Of a stretch of 64,000 bases of DNA, positions 44,456 to 55,438 are shown piece by piece. Origin of the DNA: Dichomitus squalens LYAD-421 SS1 (taxonomy: Eukaryota > Basidiomycota > Agaricomycetes > Polyporales > Polyporaceae); assembly GCF_000275845.1 (NCBI RefSeq), contig NW_006766893.1:379839-443838 (forward strand). Reading direction: 5' to 3'. Each line of letters opens with the position of its first letter. The first letter of the stretch is position 1. The position numbers and the translations under genes were made by a program. The notes under the pieces are model-generated. The model saw nothing but the letters and a program-made list of their open reading frames with translations, made no database searches and was not told the DNA's origin.

Positions 44456-45049
44456 ATGCGACTACTCTCCTGCCCTCTACCCTCAATCAAGCGTGTTCAG
44501 CTCGGCACCATGTATCATCGCAATGCGTCCACAATACCAATCGAGTTCTCCCCAAAAACTATTTGCACCCGGAAGCAGCTCGTCCGTGAACACATGCTCC
44601 AACGCGTCCGCGAAGAGCTCGTGGGGTCCAACTTCCTTGACGCCGGTGTATCTCGGGTCGAGATAGTGTAAGGGCATATGCACCATAGATCTTGTCGGCC
44701 TAGCTAACCGGACAATTACAGCGGAGGGTACCATACTCATGGCGACGATCCAGAGTGGGTCACCGCTCGGTTCTACGACGGCAATGGAGACGTTATCTGC
44801 CATGAGAAGCTCGACGGCTCGGCGTGGTACTGCATGCACGTGTTCCGCAATCGCATGTTGAACTCGAGCTGCACAGAGCGGCCGATCAGGTTCTGGGCGC
44901 AAGATCTCTTGGAGGCCAGGAAGGCAGCGTGAGTGCGCAGGACGTTGCATTTGGAGGACGCACCTGACATTTACTGTTGTTTCCGAGGTAGCAGGAGGAG
45001 CAAGAAGATGATTAGGCACCTCCAGGGGGTCATCGAGGAGTTCATGTAG
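44456..45049 (+). CDS. Small protein of unknown function, three exons
   Basis: Exons 44456-44667, 44722-44928 and 44995-45049 give 157 aa (139 aa from the alternative ATG 44510). The first exon encodes a helical segment (R-K-Q-L-V-R-E-H-M-L-Q-R-V-R-E-E-L-V). The second reads R-V-E-I-V-G-G-Y-H-T-H-G-D-D-P-E-W-V-T-A-R-F, a predicted strand-turn-strand, then H-E-K-L-D-G-S-A-W-Y-C-M-H-V-F. The last exon adds a basic/acidic helix. Both introns are short GT-AG with good borders and frame is kept throughout. I do not recognise the family. It is convergent with ATG22, 87 bases apart. Confidence 0.6.
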
Positions 45050-45136
45050 GATATGCAGCCCACGAAGAAGGAATGTACAACCATCTTGATCCAAGAAACT
45101 AGTCCGTGATGCAGCGCGAGGAAGGATTACACGTAG

Positions 45137-47218
45137 TTACGTTGCATAAGCGGTGTACCGCTGAGCGTCCTCGCGTCCACGCTCGACGTCGACAGCCATG
45201 AGGATGGGGATAGCTGCCCAGATCATGAACACCAAGAAGAAGAACGAATAGCGGATGTTGCCCGTGGCGTCCGCGATAAGCCCCACGACGAGCGGGCCGA
45301 CGAAGGAGCTCGACTGCAGCACCGGAGTGATCAGACACGCATGAGAAGGTTCCAGTGGCGATGACGAAGAGCGTACACACCTTGTCAGTGATAGAGAACA
45401 GCCCGTACCACCTCGCTTCTTCGCCAGGCGGTATGAATTCCGCGTAGAAAGCACGTGCGTAGCCCTGAAACGCCCCGTACACCGAGCCCTATTCCCCGTC
45501 CTATCAGCTCAACGCCGCTACACCAGAGCGAAGGAACACTTACAAAGTATACCGCGAGAACGTACATCTCTCCCGGGGTCGTCAACCCCCCAAACTTCAC
45601 ACTCGACTTCCGGAACACGTCCAAGAACCCCAGACACCCATACGCTGGGATCGCACTCGCCATCCCCACGAGCACCACAAGCACCTTCAAGTTCGACCAG
45701 CCCATCCGCCGCTGAACCCACGGCCACGCGAGTGAGCCGGCGATGCCCGCCGAGGGCGTGAGCGCCCCGATGAGGATGAGCGACGACGCGGGCATGTGCA
45801 GCGTCGTCTTGGCAAAGAGGAGCGCAGTGGACGTGATGGTAGTGAAGCCGTCAGAGAGCAGGAACCACGCGGCGAGGTAGATGAAGGTGTTGCGGAGGCG
45901 CGCTATCTCGCGCCAGCGGAGCATTTGGCCCAGGCGTTTCCATGCACGGACGATTTCGCGCGACATGGACCAGTCGTCCTCTTCCCTGACGTGAGCTGTG
46001 GTGACGTCCGCCTCGCTCTCCGCAAGGGCGATTGCCCCCGGAGCTGGTGTAGAGGACGCCCCTGGGAGCCAGACTGCCGCAGGCAGGGAGAACAGCGCCC
46101 ACCATAGGCCGCTCAGGCCCACTGCGAGTCGAAGCGAGTCCGTCGAGCCCTTCAGCACGCGCACAGGGATGAGCGCAAGGAGTAGCATCACTATTCCCGC
46201 AGCATATCCAAGCGCAATTCCCTGCGACGATATCCGCGATGTCGTTGCGGACAGCAACTTGTCGTGCTTCGCCTTCGCCTCAGCCGAAGCTTTGTCACCG
46301 TCCTCTCCTCCACTCAGCAAAGGCTCGTGAGTATCTCCCGTGGACTCATCTTCCGCGGATTCGTACGAGGGCCGTGTGGGGTCCGTGTGGGTAAGCCGGA
46401 GCAGGTCGGCGCGCGCAGCGACAACTTCCTGTGCACCTTGCGCGAGGGTCGGGATGTAGGCGTTGAGTGCAACAATGGATGCGCCGAAGCCGACGTTCGC
46501 GAAAATGGCTAACGGGGCAACAAGGGGCCATACCGGCGAGGAGGATGGAAGTAACAAGAAGAGGATGGCGGAGAAAGATCCGAGGGCGGCGAAGGTGAGG
46601 AGGAGCTTCTTACGATGTGGTGCTGCGGCATGTAAGGTAAGGACAGGACCGGAATGGAATGGAGGAAGAAAGATGGACGTACGGTGGTCTGCGATGCCTC
46701 CCATGGATATCACTGTCAGCGCCTGGAGCGCGACAGACAGGGAGTACACGTACAGGCTGGTAGAATGAAGTCGAGTGTTGGCGATAATAATGAGCGAGTG
46801 CTCGTGCGTACCTGAAGCTTGCACTGTCTATCCAAAGCCAGCCCACTTTGACTACGCAGCGTGCGTCCACGTCCGCCTGGTTTGAGACTGGCTGGGTGGT
46901 GACAGGGGTGCATGGATAGATCTTGTCTGGGAGCAGGTATCCGTTGTCTCTGCAGAGGATTATGAGGCTACTTGCTCATTCCTAGTTGAACAGAAGGGAC
47001 GTACCTGGCGAATTGCTCGAGGCATATCGGAAGAAACAGGGTCAACGACACGATCACGAATACCTCGCTTGAACCTGCATCAGCTATTGTCTCGCAATTG
47101 CCCAAAGGGCGATATACCTAGCAAAGGCATAAGAGAACCATCCTCGCAGGTGCCTGTTGTACTTCTGTTTGTCGAACTTAGGAAAGTCTGAGCCATCGGT
47201 GTCAAGGTCAATCGTCAT
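45137..47218 (-). CDS. ATG22: Autophagy-related protein 22, vacuolar amino-acid exporter
   Basis: Major-facilitator-like vacuolar membrane permease that exports amino acids released by autophagic breakdown. Exons 5' to 3': 47218-47118, 47067-47005, 46949-46812, 46756-46683, 46622-45544, 45488-45381, 45313-45137; 579 aa. Landmarks are G-W-F-S-Y-A-F-A-S-E-V-F near the start (TM1), S-L-Y-V-Y-S-L-S-V-A-L-Q-A-L-T-V-I-S-M-G-G-I-A-D-H, G-F-G-A-S-I-V-A-L-N-A-Y-I-P, S-R-I-S-S-Q-G-I-A-L-G-Y-A-A-G, G-S-V-Y-G-A-F-Q-G-Y-A-R-A-F-Y, and P-P-G-E-E-A-R-W-Y-G-L-F-S-I-T-D-K with S-S-S-F-V-G-P-L-V-V-G-L. A long cytoplasmic loop lies between TM4 and TM5, as in the family. The start is the only methionine before the first conserved block. 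It is divergent from SUMO. Confidence 0.9.
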
Positions 47219-47531
47219 GGTAGGTGACTTGATGGAGTATGTCAGGTTCAGAGTACGTAGCAGAGTGGTAAGCTTAAGGCAGTACTAGCATCAGAGCATT
47301 GTAGAGACGTCAATAGCCACACCCGAGATGGGAGCTAACACCGGCGGGGGATGGGGTCAATATCCAAGGGTCGCGGCTTGCCTCGGCCACCGAGGCGCGG
47401 CGGCTATCACAAACGCCTTTGATACACGTCGGCGCCTGCAACGCGTCGCGCGACTCGAACGCGCTCCTCCACCACAGCCGCCCCCGCGATCTCCAAACCC
47501 GTAGCAGCACACTCCACACGGTGCGGGCAAG
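47219..47531. promoter_or_regulatory. Shared divergent promoter region of ATG22 and SUMO
   Basis: Only 313 bases separate the two start codons, so both promoters and leaders must lie here. I see no clear TATA box in either direction, which suits housekeeping-type initiation. Confidence 0.5.
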
Positions 47532-48396
47532 ATGACAGAAGAACAGCAAGATCAACCACAGGAGGACGTCAAGCCTAAGATCAACCTGGTGGTGGATTTC
47601 GAGGGACAAAGTGAGTGCCACCCCTTCTGAGACGCGACCGGCGACGCGCAGCAACGCGTCGGATGCATTCGTTGTATCCGCAACTGTACCATCTCATGAC
47701 CAGTGGGCTAATGTTCAATCCGCCAGCGTGTACAGTGAAGGTCAAAACTCTCACGCCTTTCAAGAAGCTCTTCGAAGCCGCGGAGGTGAGCCATCGCCTT
47801 GTACCCCGTCAGTCACGGCACGTTCATATCCTGGACCAGAAACGATTCGGGAAGGAACCAGGTTAGATACAACCAATAAGCAATCTGTTTGTAAGGGTCA
47901 AGTCTCATGCCATGGCTCAGGAACATTTAAGTTCACATTCAGCGGTCAACGATTACGACCAGAGGAGACCCCAGCCGAGGTTAGTAAATGCGTAAGTCGT
48001 ATACCACGTTTCCTCGCTGATGATACTATAGCACAACATGGAGGATGGAGATACCATTGACGCGCACTTGCAACAGGTGAGTCTCTCAACCATAGAGCGA
48101 GACGATGCAGCCTCGCTCCCGGTGGGCTCCGCCTACCCCGTTGCACTACATTCCGTCTTGCTCGGATATCACCAGATTACCCGAGTCCCTCCTTGCGTCG
48201 GAGTATAACATTAGGCTCCCTTACGACGCGGCAGTTATTCAGTCACAGCTTACTAGAGCATCACAGCATGATGTGCATGCTGCGGTGTACACTCGTTCTC
48301 AACCACCTCATTACTCTTCATACCTTCTCATATCTCCGCCCGCGTACTTCGGCTGACGTGTATCTTCCCCAGCTTGGTGGTGCTTCTGCGCGGTAG
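47532..48396 (+). CDS. SMT3: SUMO, small ubiquitin-like modifier
   Basis: Ubiquitin-like protein conjugated to lysines of target proteins by the E1 (Aos1-Uba2)/E2 (Ubc9) pathway, mostly nuclear. Exons 47532-47610, 47727-47785, 47840-47861, 47921-47979, 48032-48076 and 48373-48396 give 95 aa. After a short acidic N-terminal tail come K-I-N-L-V-V-D-F-E-G, V-K-V-K-T-L-T-P-F-K-K-L-F-E-A, F-T-F-S-G-Q-R-L-R-P-E-E-T-P-A and M-E-D-G-D-T-I-D-A-H-L-Q-Q-L-G-G. The di-glycine is followed by A-S-A-R, which a SUMO protease would remove. It is compact: five introns in a 288-nt coding sequence, one exon of 22 nt and a 24-nt last exon that carries the di-glycine. The last intron (296 nt) is unusually long here. 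The 'SMT3' symbol is by family, not by proven orthology. Confidence 0.88.
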
Positions 48397-49042
48397 CATG
48401 TTGGGAGTCGACCGCACGACTGATCTATCATATATCCCTGGCTATTCTGTTGTATCCCACGTGTGTGTTATTCTCAGCTTTATCTTACTCGTCGCTGTGC
48501 CATTACGTGCTACTTCTTCTATTCTGAGGTTGGAACTACTCGTTCGAACATCTCCATTGCCCGTTGTGTAGGCGCTCACATCCACGTCTCGAAGCTCGCG
48601 TCCCCCTGGCATGTCATGGTTCTAGCTCATCCTGTGGATTCCACAAAACGTGGCTACAGGCCACAACACGTTCGCCAACACACCGCAAAGTTCTCGGCGG
48701 ACGGACGTCCAACGGCCCTGCACAGCTCGCAGCTATACACGTGCTCTCCAGCACGCGTCGCCAATCGTCGCATGCGTGTCGGACGCGTCGAAACCTCACA
48801 TTTCCCCGTTGATTAACACGGGCCTCGTTCTCGGTACGTAAGGTTGCGGGATCTACACCCAACCCACAACATGAAGGTGCGTGCTGTGCACAGATAAGTC
48901 GCGTGTTGCGGTGTTCTCCAACCACCCCCCCTCGCCCACTCGACTGCGTAGCCACGCACAGTGCGTCCCTCCACCACACGACAGCCACTCGTTGGCACTT
49001 CAAGCGCGATATTAAGGACCTCCCCCTCGCTCACCACCAGGG
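48397..49042. other. Intergenic, promoter of the lectin-domain gene
   Basis: About 650 bases between SUMO and the next ATG. No gene is seen; the last 150 bases are C-rich. Confidence 0.4.
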
Positions 49043-50676
49043 ATGTCCACACTTCACTCCCTCAGCATCCGCCGGCGCGGGACAAAGCGTGCCGACGACA
49101 GCGACAGCAACCCGCCCTCCAAAGCTGCGAACACAGCCCACACAGCATACACCCTCAAGAGCTTCTTCCACCGCAAGGCCTCCTCGAACCGCAAGACCTC
49201 CTCCGACACCGACCGAAGCGACACCAACGCCAAGCCCAAGCCGAAGACCAAGTCCGACACTAGCACCATGGGTAACGCTCCGAGCGACATGAACCAGCAG
49301 GGTCCGGGCTCGCCCAAGACCAACGGCGCGACAGTCAACGGCACCCCGCAGAAGACGCAACCCCAACTCGGCCGCGCACTCACAGCGGCAAGCGAATCCT
49401 CGATCCGCTCACGCGCGATGCCCGGGGCCGAGCCTCCGACCCCAGTTCCCGCCGAGCCTGTCGTGACGAAGGAGCACCCGCCCAATACGCCGCACATAGA
49501 GAAGGTGCAGGTGCAAGGATACGACGTCAAGGACGACGCCCCTGCCCCTCAGGGCCAGGCAGACGAGGAGACGGACCTCGAGGCGGGCCTCCTGCCGTCT
49601 GTGGGCACGTTCGAAGTCGAGACCGCGGAGCCTGTAGTCGACACACAAGCCGAGGCCCAAACCCAAGCTGCGGAGGAAGAAGCCTCTGCAGCTGCAGCCG
49701 CAGACCCCGCGCAGAACCGGACGCCCCGCCCCCAGCTGAAGACGGAGGAGCTCCTCGCCCCGCTCGACTTCACGCCGTCGCGCTCACCCCCTGGCCACGC
49801 TGCTGATGCGTCCGACGCTACCGCCGTCGCCGTCTCCCCCTCAACGCAGTCCCCCAAGGCCCGGGATCCGCCGACACCCCCCATGTGGACCCCGGGGACA
49901 TACGTCCTCCTGAACGCGCGCGCGGGGACGGCGATGGACCTGCACGGATATGACTACACGAGCATCATCGGCTACCCTATGCACGGGGGGCCGAACCAGC
50001 AATGGGAGTTCATCCCAAGCGGGCACGGGTACGTCATCCGATGCGTGCGCTCGGCGAAGGCAGGGCACGCGCTGTACTTAACGGTGGAGGGCGGGGTGAG
50101 GAACAATGCGCCGGTCGTGGCGAATGCGTATCCTGTTACGTGGAGCGTTGAGCAGACTGAGGACGGGATCAGGTATGTCGGTTTGATCAGGGAGAGAGAT
50201 AAGGGTTGCTGACGAGGGTGTGCAGGATATCGTGGCCGAACTCGAACTTCGTCTTTGATCTCGCCGACTGGGGCGACAGCACGCCCGGCACCAGGGTACG
50301 CTCCCCAATCACCTTCCTCCTTTAGCTATACTGGACTCACTTGCGCGCACAGATTCAGCTGATGCCCCTCGTTCCTGGGGAGCTCTGCCAGCTCTGGCAC
50401 TACACCCGCTGCGCGCCGGCCGAGCGTGAACACGAGAAGGGCATGGATGTCGAGGTGCAGACCGAGCGAGCGGTCTCGCACCCCGCAACGACCGAGACCG
50501 TCACCCTAACCGAGGAGTCCGGCTTTGTGACCACGACGCGCACGACGACCACGACGGTCCTCACTACGGTCACGGAAGTGACGCGGACCCCTAGCCCGCG
50601 ATTCCGCTCCCAGGCGCACCCGCAGCACCAACACAAGAACCAGCAGCCGCAGCGGCGGAGCATCGGCTACCGGTGA
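49043..50676 (+). CDS. Protein with ricin-B-type beta-trefoil lectin domain and long disordered N-terminus
   Basis: Exons 49043-50172, 50226-50295 and 50353-50676 give 507 aa. Residues 1-285 are disordered (Lys/Ser/Thr then Pro/Glu/Ala-rich) with no signal peptide. From about residue 288 the sequence shows a beta-trefoil of the ricin-B lectin type: P-G-T-Y-V-L-L-N-A-R-A-G-T-A-M-D-L-H-G-Y, N-Q-Q-W-E-F (the Q-x-W signature), I-R-C-V-R-S, W-S-V-E-Q, W-P-N-S-N-F-V-F-D-L and C-Q-L-W-H-Y (third Q-x-W-like repeat). A Thr/Arg-rich tail of about 90 residues follows. Such domains bind carbohydrates. No enzymatic or toxin domain is attached, so an intracellular glycan-binding or scaffold role is more likely than secretion. 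Confidence 0.8.
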
Positions 50677-51609
50677 GGCGCAAGAGTCGCCCTCGTCCGT
50701 GGGGAGGACTCGACTCTGACGAGCTCGTCGGACAGGGAGGCGTTCCCTGAGAGATTGTTGTATGATGTGTTGTTGCTCACCGCCCTCACTTTGCTTTCGT
50801 TTTCGTAAATTATTGTCGCCCACTGTGTCTTCAATGTAGCCTCTTGCGCCACTTGCGCAGTCTCTTCCTATCATACCGTGATTTACGCACTACACATGCT
50901 AACATGACCTTGTGCACAAGTCCGTCAACTACAAACCAGCAGCACGCATCACGGACCTCTGATTTAGGGCAACCAGCCTCAGGGCGGAGTCAAGCTCTCG
51001 AAGCCTCACCTTCTTTCACCTCTTGGATAGAAGCAGCGTCGTGGCACACATGAGCAGTGAAAAAGACTGCGAACCAGAGAGCCGTAGGCGAATGACTCAT
51101 TGTCTGAGAAAATTTACAGAACCATCGTCGAGGATAGGGATAAGATTAGTGTTAGAGACTCCGAGGCAAATGTCTACTATATTCATTCAAGCAGACAGTG
51201 AAGGTGGTTCCTCTGACTGACTATCAAGCGTAACCAAAGTAGATCTCCCATGATCGGTTTCTGGACCTCCAATATTCGTGAAGCCATCCTGCCAACCAGT
51301 ATTGACACTAGCGTTGCTGTCAATGTTTCCGTACCCCGATAAGTCACGGTAACGCCCCCCTGCCATCCACACGGGCCCATGCGGGCGACGAGTGCGGATT
51401 CCACAAAGTTGCAGGAATATTCGGATACCTATCACTTCGTTGAGTATTTCAAAGCTTGGAAGTGCCTCTCATCCAATCCACTATAGCTGATGCTCCATCC
51501 TTGAGTGGAATGGCGTGCAGCACAAGCTGCGGCACATACGCGGCGCCGCGTCGCAGCCTATATATATCACGTGGTCGGGTCCGCACTCGAAGCTGATGCG
51601 CCGGGAATA
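50677..51609. other. Intergenic, no supported gene
   Basis: 3' flank of the lectin-domain gene and left flank of the inverted-repeat element. No frame is supported. Confidence 0.4.
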
Positions 51610-51792
51610 GGCGTGTTCAACTCTTGTCGCTCGCTCATTTCTTCGCGCGCCTACCGGGCGCCTGCCCACCTGGATTCAAGGTCAGCTCAAGCGCCTGTAG
51701 CAAAGCGAGCAGAGGTGCGCAGGCAGCGGGTGCAGCGAGCTCGACGGGATCGTCCTATGCTAGGTTTGTTATACCCTGAAAACCTGTCCGGA

Positions 51793-51993
51793 GAGTGGAT
51801 GGAGACATCGGGAGAGCGTTATAGACTCGTTGCTCGAGAATAATCGTACACAATGCGCCCAAATCCGAACCAGATTCGGCACGACATACATACGGTTCAC
51901 CTGGGGTTGCCGCTGTAAGCCTGATGGCAATTGGACCCAAAACCTTGCGGGACGACTCCGCGTCTCGAGTCATAGAGCTCTCTAGATTTCGAA
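51793..51993 (+). repeat. 201-bp direct duplicate, copy left of the gap
   Basis: Identical base for base to 52219-52419, and it ends exactly where the run of N begins. Most likely the same genomic sequence present at the ends of two contigs. Confidence 0.9.
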
Positions 51994-52218
51994 NNNNNNN
52001 NNNNNNNNNNNNNNNNNNNNNNNNNNNNNNNNNNNNNNNNNNNNNNNNNNNNNNNNNNNNNNNNNNNNNNNNNNNNNNNNNNNNNNNNNNNNNNNNNNNN
52101 NNNNNNNNNNNNNNNNNNNNNNNNNNNNNNNNNNNNNNNNNNNNNNNNNNNNNNNNNNNNNNNNNNNNNNNNNNNNNNNNNNNNNNNNNNNNNNNNNNNN
52201 NNNNNNNNNNNNNNNNNN
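51994..52218. other. Assembly gap, 225 N
   Basis: A run of undetermined bases. Because both borders carry the same 201-bp sequence, the gap is probably a failed overlap and not missing DNA. Confidence 0.95.
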
Positions 52219-52419
52219 GAGTGGATGGAGACATCGGGAGAGCGTTATAGACTCGTTGCTCGAGAATAATCGTACACAATGCGCCCAAATCCGAACCAGA
52301 TTCGGCACGACATACATACGGTTCACCTGGGGTTGCCGCTGTAAGCCTGATGGCAATTGGACCCAAAACCTTGCGGGACGACTCCGCGTCTCGAGTCATA
52401 GAGCTCTCTAGATTTCGAA
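52219..52419 (+). repeat. 201-bp direct duplicate, copy right of the gap
   Basis: Starts at the first base after the N run and is identical to 51793-51993. Confidence 0.9.
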
Positions 52420-52857
52420 TCATCAAGTTTTCGCGGCGCTCCTTAGTCCCAGCTCGCGACCCTCATGTGGTCATGTTGCACCCGCCGCCTGCCCCCCTCT
52501 GCTTGCTGTGCTACAGGCGCTTGATCTGACCTTGAATCCAGGTAGGCAGGCGCCCGTTAAGCGCGCGAGGAAATGAGCGAGCGACAAGAATTGAACACGC
52601 CTAATGGCAGCGACTCGGGTCGTTCTGCTCTGCATCTCATGCTACTCCCTCGTACAATTCTTTCAAGAAGACTGCAGTTGCCCGTTAATTCAAATCGCCA
52701 GGCTTGGAACTCAATACATCGCATATCTGCACCTCGTCGCGTCTTGCCCCTAGTTAGAGAAATCACTGGTCAGACGCGGCAACATCCAACCCCTCTCCCA
52801 CATTACTACACGTCCAGAAACGAATCCTTGGGCTTCATCAAAGTGCATGTGAGGGCC

Positions 52858-54611
52858 ATGGCCACAGCTACAGAAGGCGGAGACTTCGCGCACAAGGCGA
52901 CGCCATATTGGTTGAGGCACGTCGCATTTGCAAGGAACTCTGTCCGGTTGGTGAAGGGCTCACGAGCGAGATCATATAGAATATCACCACTTGAGAAGTT
53001 GGCGACTCATTCCCGATTCTTCCTCACCTTGCGCTCGCAAGAAGGTGAATATCATCCTCTGATCTTATTCCGCCTCACCCCCAGTCAACTCCCGGAGACG
53101 GGCAAGGATGAGCAGTCTGGTTCGTCGCAGAGCATGCGCGATCAGATCTACGTCATGGAAGCCAATTGTCCACACATGGGAGCTGACATGTCGCATGCCG
53201 AAATTGAGGACTGTGACACCGGAGTAGTCGCGGTATGCCCTTGGCACAGGTTTGTATGTTACTTGCTTAATACAATACTGTCTCACGTCGGTGGATGCCA
53301 GATATGACTTCGATCTGAAGACCGGGCATAGCGAGACTGGGATGAAAGCCTGTACGTACGCCACAGAAATCCGTACAGAGGACGAGGTAGAGTACATCTG
53401 GGTAGAGGCACCAGACGGTGGAAGCGGATGGCGATTAGTAGAGTTCCGGCCAGTGTCAGAAGGTATGTGATAGTTCATCGATGTTCTCCTGCGAAGCACA
53501 AGTACTGCAACTCGCTTGTAGAGTTCGCCGATCCTCCGCCGCCTCCGCCGGACCTCTCGCATCTGTCCATTTCCTCGCCTACACCCAAGGAGCCAGAGCC
53601 GCTGGTGCCGGTAGAGAATACACCAACGACGCTAATCCAATGGGCAGTCCTCATCCTCAACACCCCCGACCCGATGCTGAAGGTGCGTATTTATGCAGGT
53701 CCATACAATAGGGTAGGCTCACGCTAATGTAGGTCCAACGGACCAGACACGCCGTGAAGCTCTTCCGTACGGGCCACCTTAAGTCCATCGGCCACCGCTC
53801 GTCGAAAGCTCCTAGACCACCGGATGTCCCACCTCGCGAAGAGCTGTACGCGCGAAACACCGTCGACGTGAGCAAGATCAACAGGCGGAAGAACCGAGCC
53901 GTCATGCTCCACACGCTCGCCAACATCGAGCAATGGGCGTAAGCACCTGGAATCCTTCCATCTCCCCCCGCACGGTCTCACAGTCTCCATAGGATCGACC
54001 TCGCATGGGACATCATCGCGCGCTACGGCCCCTCTCACCCCGACCTACCCACAGCCTTCTTCGCCGACTTCACCAAGATGGCACTCGACGAGTCCAAGCA
54101 CTTCTCCCTGCTCACCGCGCGCCTCGCGGCGCTCTCCCCCTCCACGCCCTACGGCTCGCTCCCCGTGCACGCGGGCCTCTGGGAGTCCGCACAGGTGACG
54201 TTCGCGTCGCTCCGCGCACGGCTTGCGATCATCCACCTCGTGCACGAAGCGCGCGGGCTGGACGTCAACCCGGGCACGATCGAGAAGTTCCGCAAGGCGG
54301 GCGACGAGGAGAGCGTGCGGGTGCTCGAGACGATCCATCACGACGAGGTGACGCACGTCACAACGGGCCATCGGTGGTTTACGTGGGTTTGCGCGAAGGA
54401 GGATGTAGACCCGGTGCAGACATTTAGGGAGGAGGTCAGGAAGGGGTGGAGGGGGGACGTCAAGGGACCGTTCAATGCGGTTGATCGCGAGAAGGCCGGG
54501 CTGACCCCGGATTTCTATGAGAATCTGAAAGGAGAGATGAAGCAGACCGTAGCTTCAGAGAAGAACACCCAGGCGGATGTTGCAGTTGGCTCCGAGGGCG
54601 CGGCGATATGA
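52858..54611 (+). CDS. Rieske [2Fe-2S] domain fused to DUF455 ferritin-like domain
   Basis: Exons 52858-53249, 53302-53462, 53522-53682, 53733-53938 and 53993-54611 give 512 aa. The N-terminal half holds a Rieske cluster site: A-N-C-P-H-M-G-A-D-M, then V-C-P-W-H-R-Y-D-F-D-L about 25 residues later (C-x-H...C-x-x-H). The C-terminal half matches DUF455/COG2833: W-A-V-L-I-L-N-T-P-D-P, V-Q-R-T-R-H-A-V-K-L-F, A-N-I-E-Q-W-A-I-D-L-A-W-D, M-A-L-D-E-S-K-H-F, I-H-L-V-H-E-A-R-G-L-D-V-N-P and E-T-I-H-H-D-E-V-T-H-V. These are the Glu/His ligands of a ferritin-like di-iron site. A Rieske domain could pass electrons to the di-iron centre, making this a candidate oxygenase; the substrate is unknown. ATG 52858 is chosen; ATG 52639 in the same frame is possible. 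The MITE ends 256 bases upstream. Confidence 0.85.
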
Positions 54612-54758
54612 AGCTCTGGAGGTGAGTTTACTTCAAACCCGCTTGCTGAAGCTATGTCCTGACCCAAAATATGTATTCTCAGGTGCTCGCATAATAATCA
54701 CAGTAACAATGTACTTGGCGCCGCATCGGCTACAAGTGAAGTCAGGTTCTTGTCAATC

Positions 54759-55438
54759 TCACTTCATCGTCGAGTTCGCTTGGTGCTTCTGAAACCCGTC
54801 CCACTCCAGGTAGTTCGTCCGCATGTCCTTGTAAAATGCTTCCCAGTCCATGCACACATGCTCCGCCCCCGCCCCCTTCATCGTATAGTTCCTCGCGAAC
54901 GCGTCTGGGGGCTCGAGCGTAGTATCCGCCGCACACAGCGTGTGCATACGCAGAAAGTTCAGGCAGTGCGTGAGGTGCCCGACCGCGTGCCCTTGCGGAA
55001 TGCCTTCCGCCTCGAGCGCCTGGCGGTAGGAACGCATGCAGTGCATCTGGTGCGTCACTGCGACGACGAAGAGGCGGCGGCCGTCACCAAAGTGGACGTT
55101 GCCGTCGCCGATGGTCGCAGTCCAGAGCCACTCGTCGTTCGCCTCAGGCGACCAGAGCGAGTAGCGCACGGACTCCTCGGGTATCCACTTAACCCCGCCG
55201 CGCGGTGCACTGGGGAGGGGCATGCGGGGGATGTAGTCTTCATCGATGAAGCCTGTTGGGGAAATTTACTCGAAAACGTTTCCAGGTGAGACGACGGAAT
55301 GTGCTTACTGTAATGTTCTAGTGGTGGCGGTCTTGCAACTGCCATTCGACGGGTCGCGCGCACATGAAGGAGGTCCAGGTAGGCATTGAGTGCTCCGAGG
55401 ACGAGCAAGATAGCGACCGCTAATCTTGAGGAGGTCAT
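54759..55438 (-). CDS. UstYa-like (DUF3328) protein, copy 1
   Basis: Exons 55438-55309 and 55252-54759 give 207 aa. An N-terminal signal anchor (residues 6-22, L-A-V-A-I-L-L-V-L-G-A-L-N-A-Y) precedes the domain. The diagnostic motifs are present: T-H-Q-M-H-C-M-R near residue 118 and H-L-T-H-C-L-N-F-L-R-M with C-A-A-D-T-T-L-E-P about 30 residues later. UstYa-family enzymes are copper-dependent oxidases or cyclases of ribosomally made fungal peptides in ascomycetes (ustiloxin and related dikaritins). Basidiomycetes have many members with unknown substrates. The C-terminus has C-M-D-W, as in relatives. It is convergent with the Rieske-DUF455 gene. Confidence 0.82.

Larger units (their letters stand above)
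51610..52601. mobile_element. Second MITE-like element with TA flanks, containing an assembly gap
   Basis: The left arm starts GGCGTGTTCAACTCTTGTCG at 51610. The right arm, read on the minus strand from 52601, starts GGCGTGTTCAATTCTTGTCG. The match continues for about 130 bases with scattered differences (for example CTGGATTCAAGGTCAG in both). TA flanks each end (51608-51609 and 52602-52603). There is no transposase frame. Its terminal sequence is unrelated to the element at 14930. If the duplicated block around the gap is collapsed, the true length would be about 566 bp. Confidence 0.7.

Noticed and set aside
51755..52426. 223-codon minus-strand frame spanning the gap
   Set aside because: Made of the duplicated contig ends and undetermined bases; not a gene.
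52573..52857. Longer N-terminus for the Rieske-DUF455 protein
   Set aside because: Its start lies inside the terminal repeat of the MITE-like element and the added sequence does not resemble Rieske domains.
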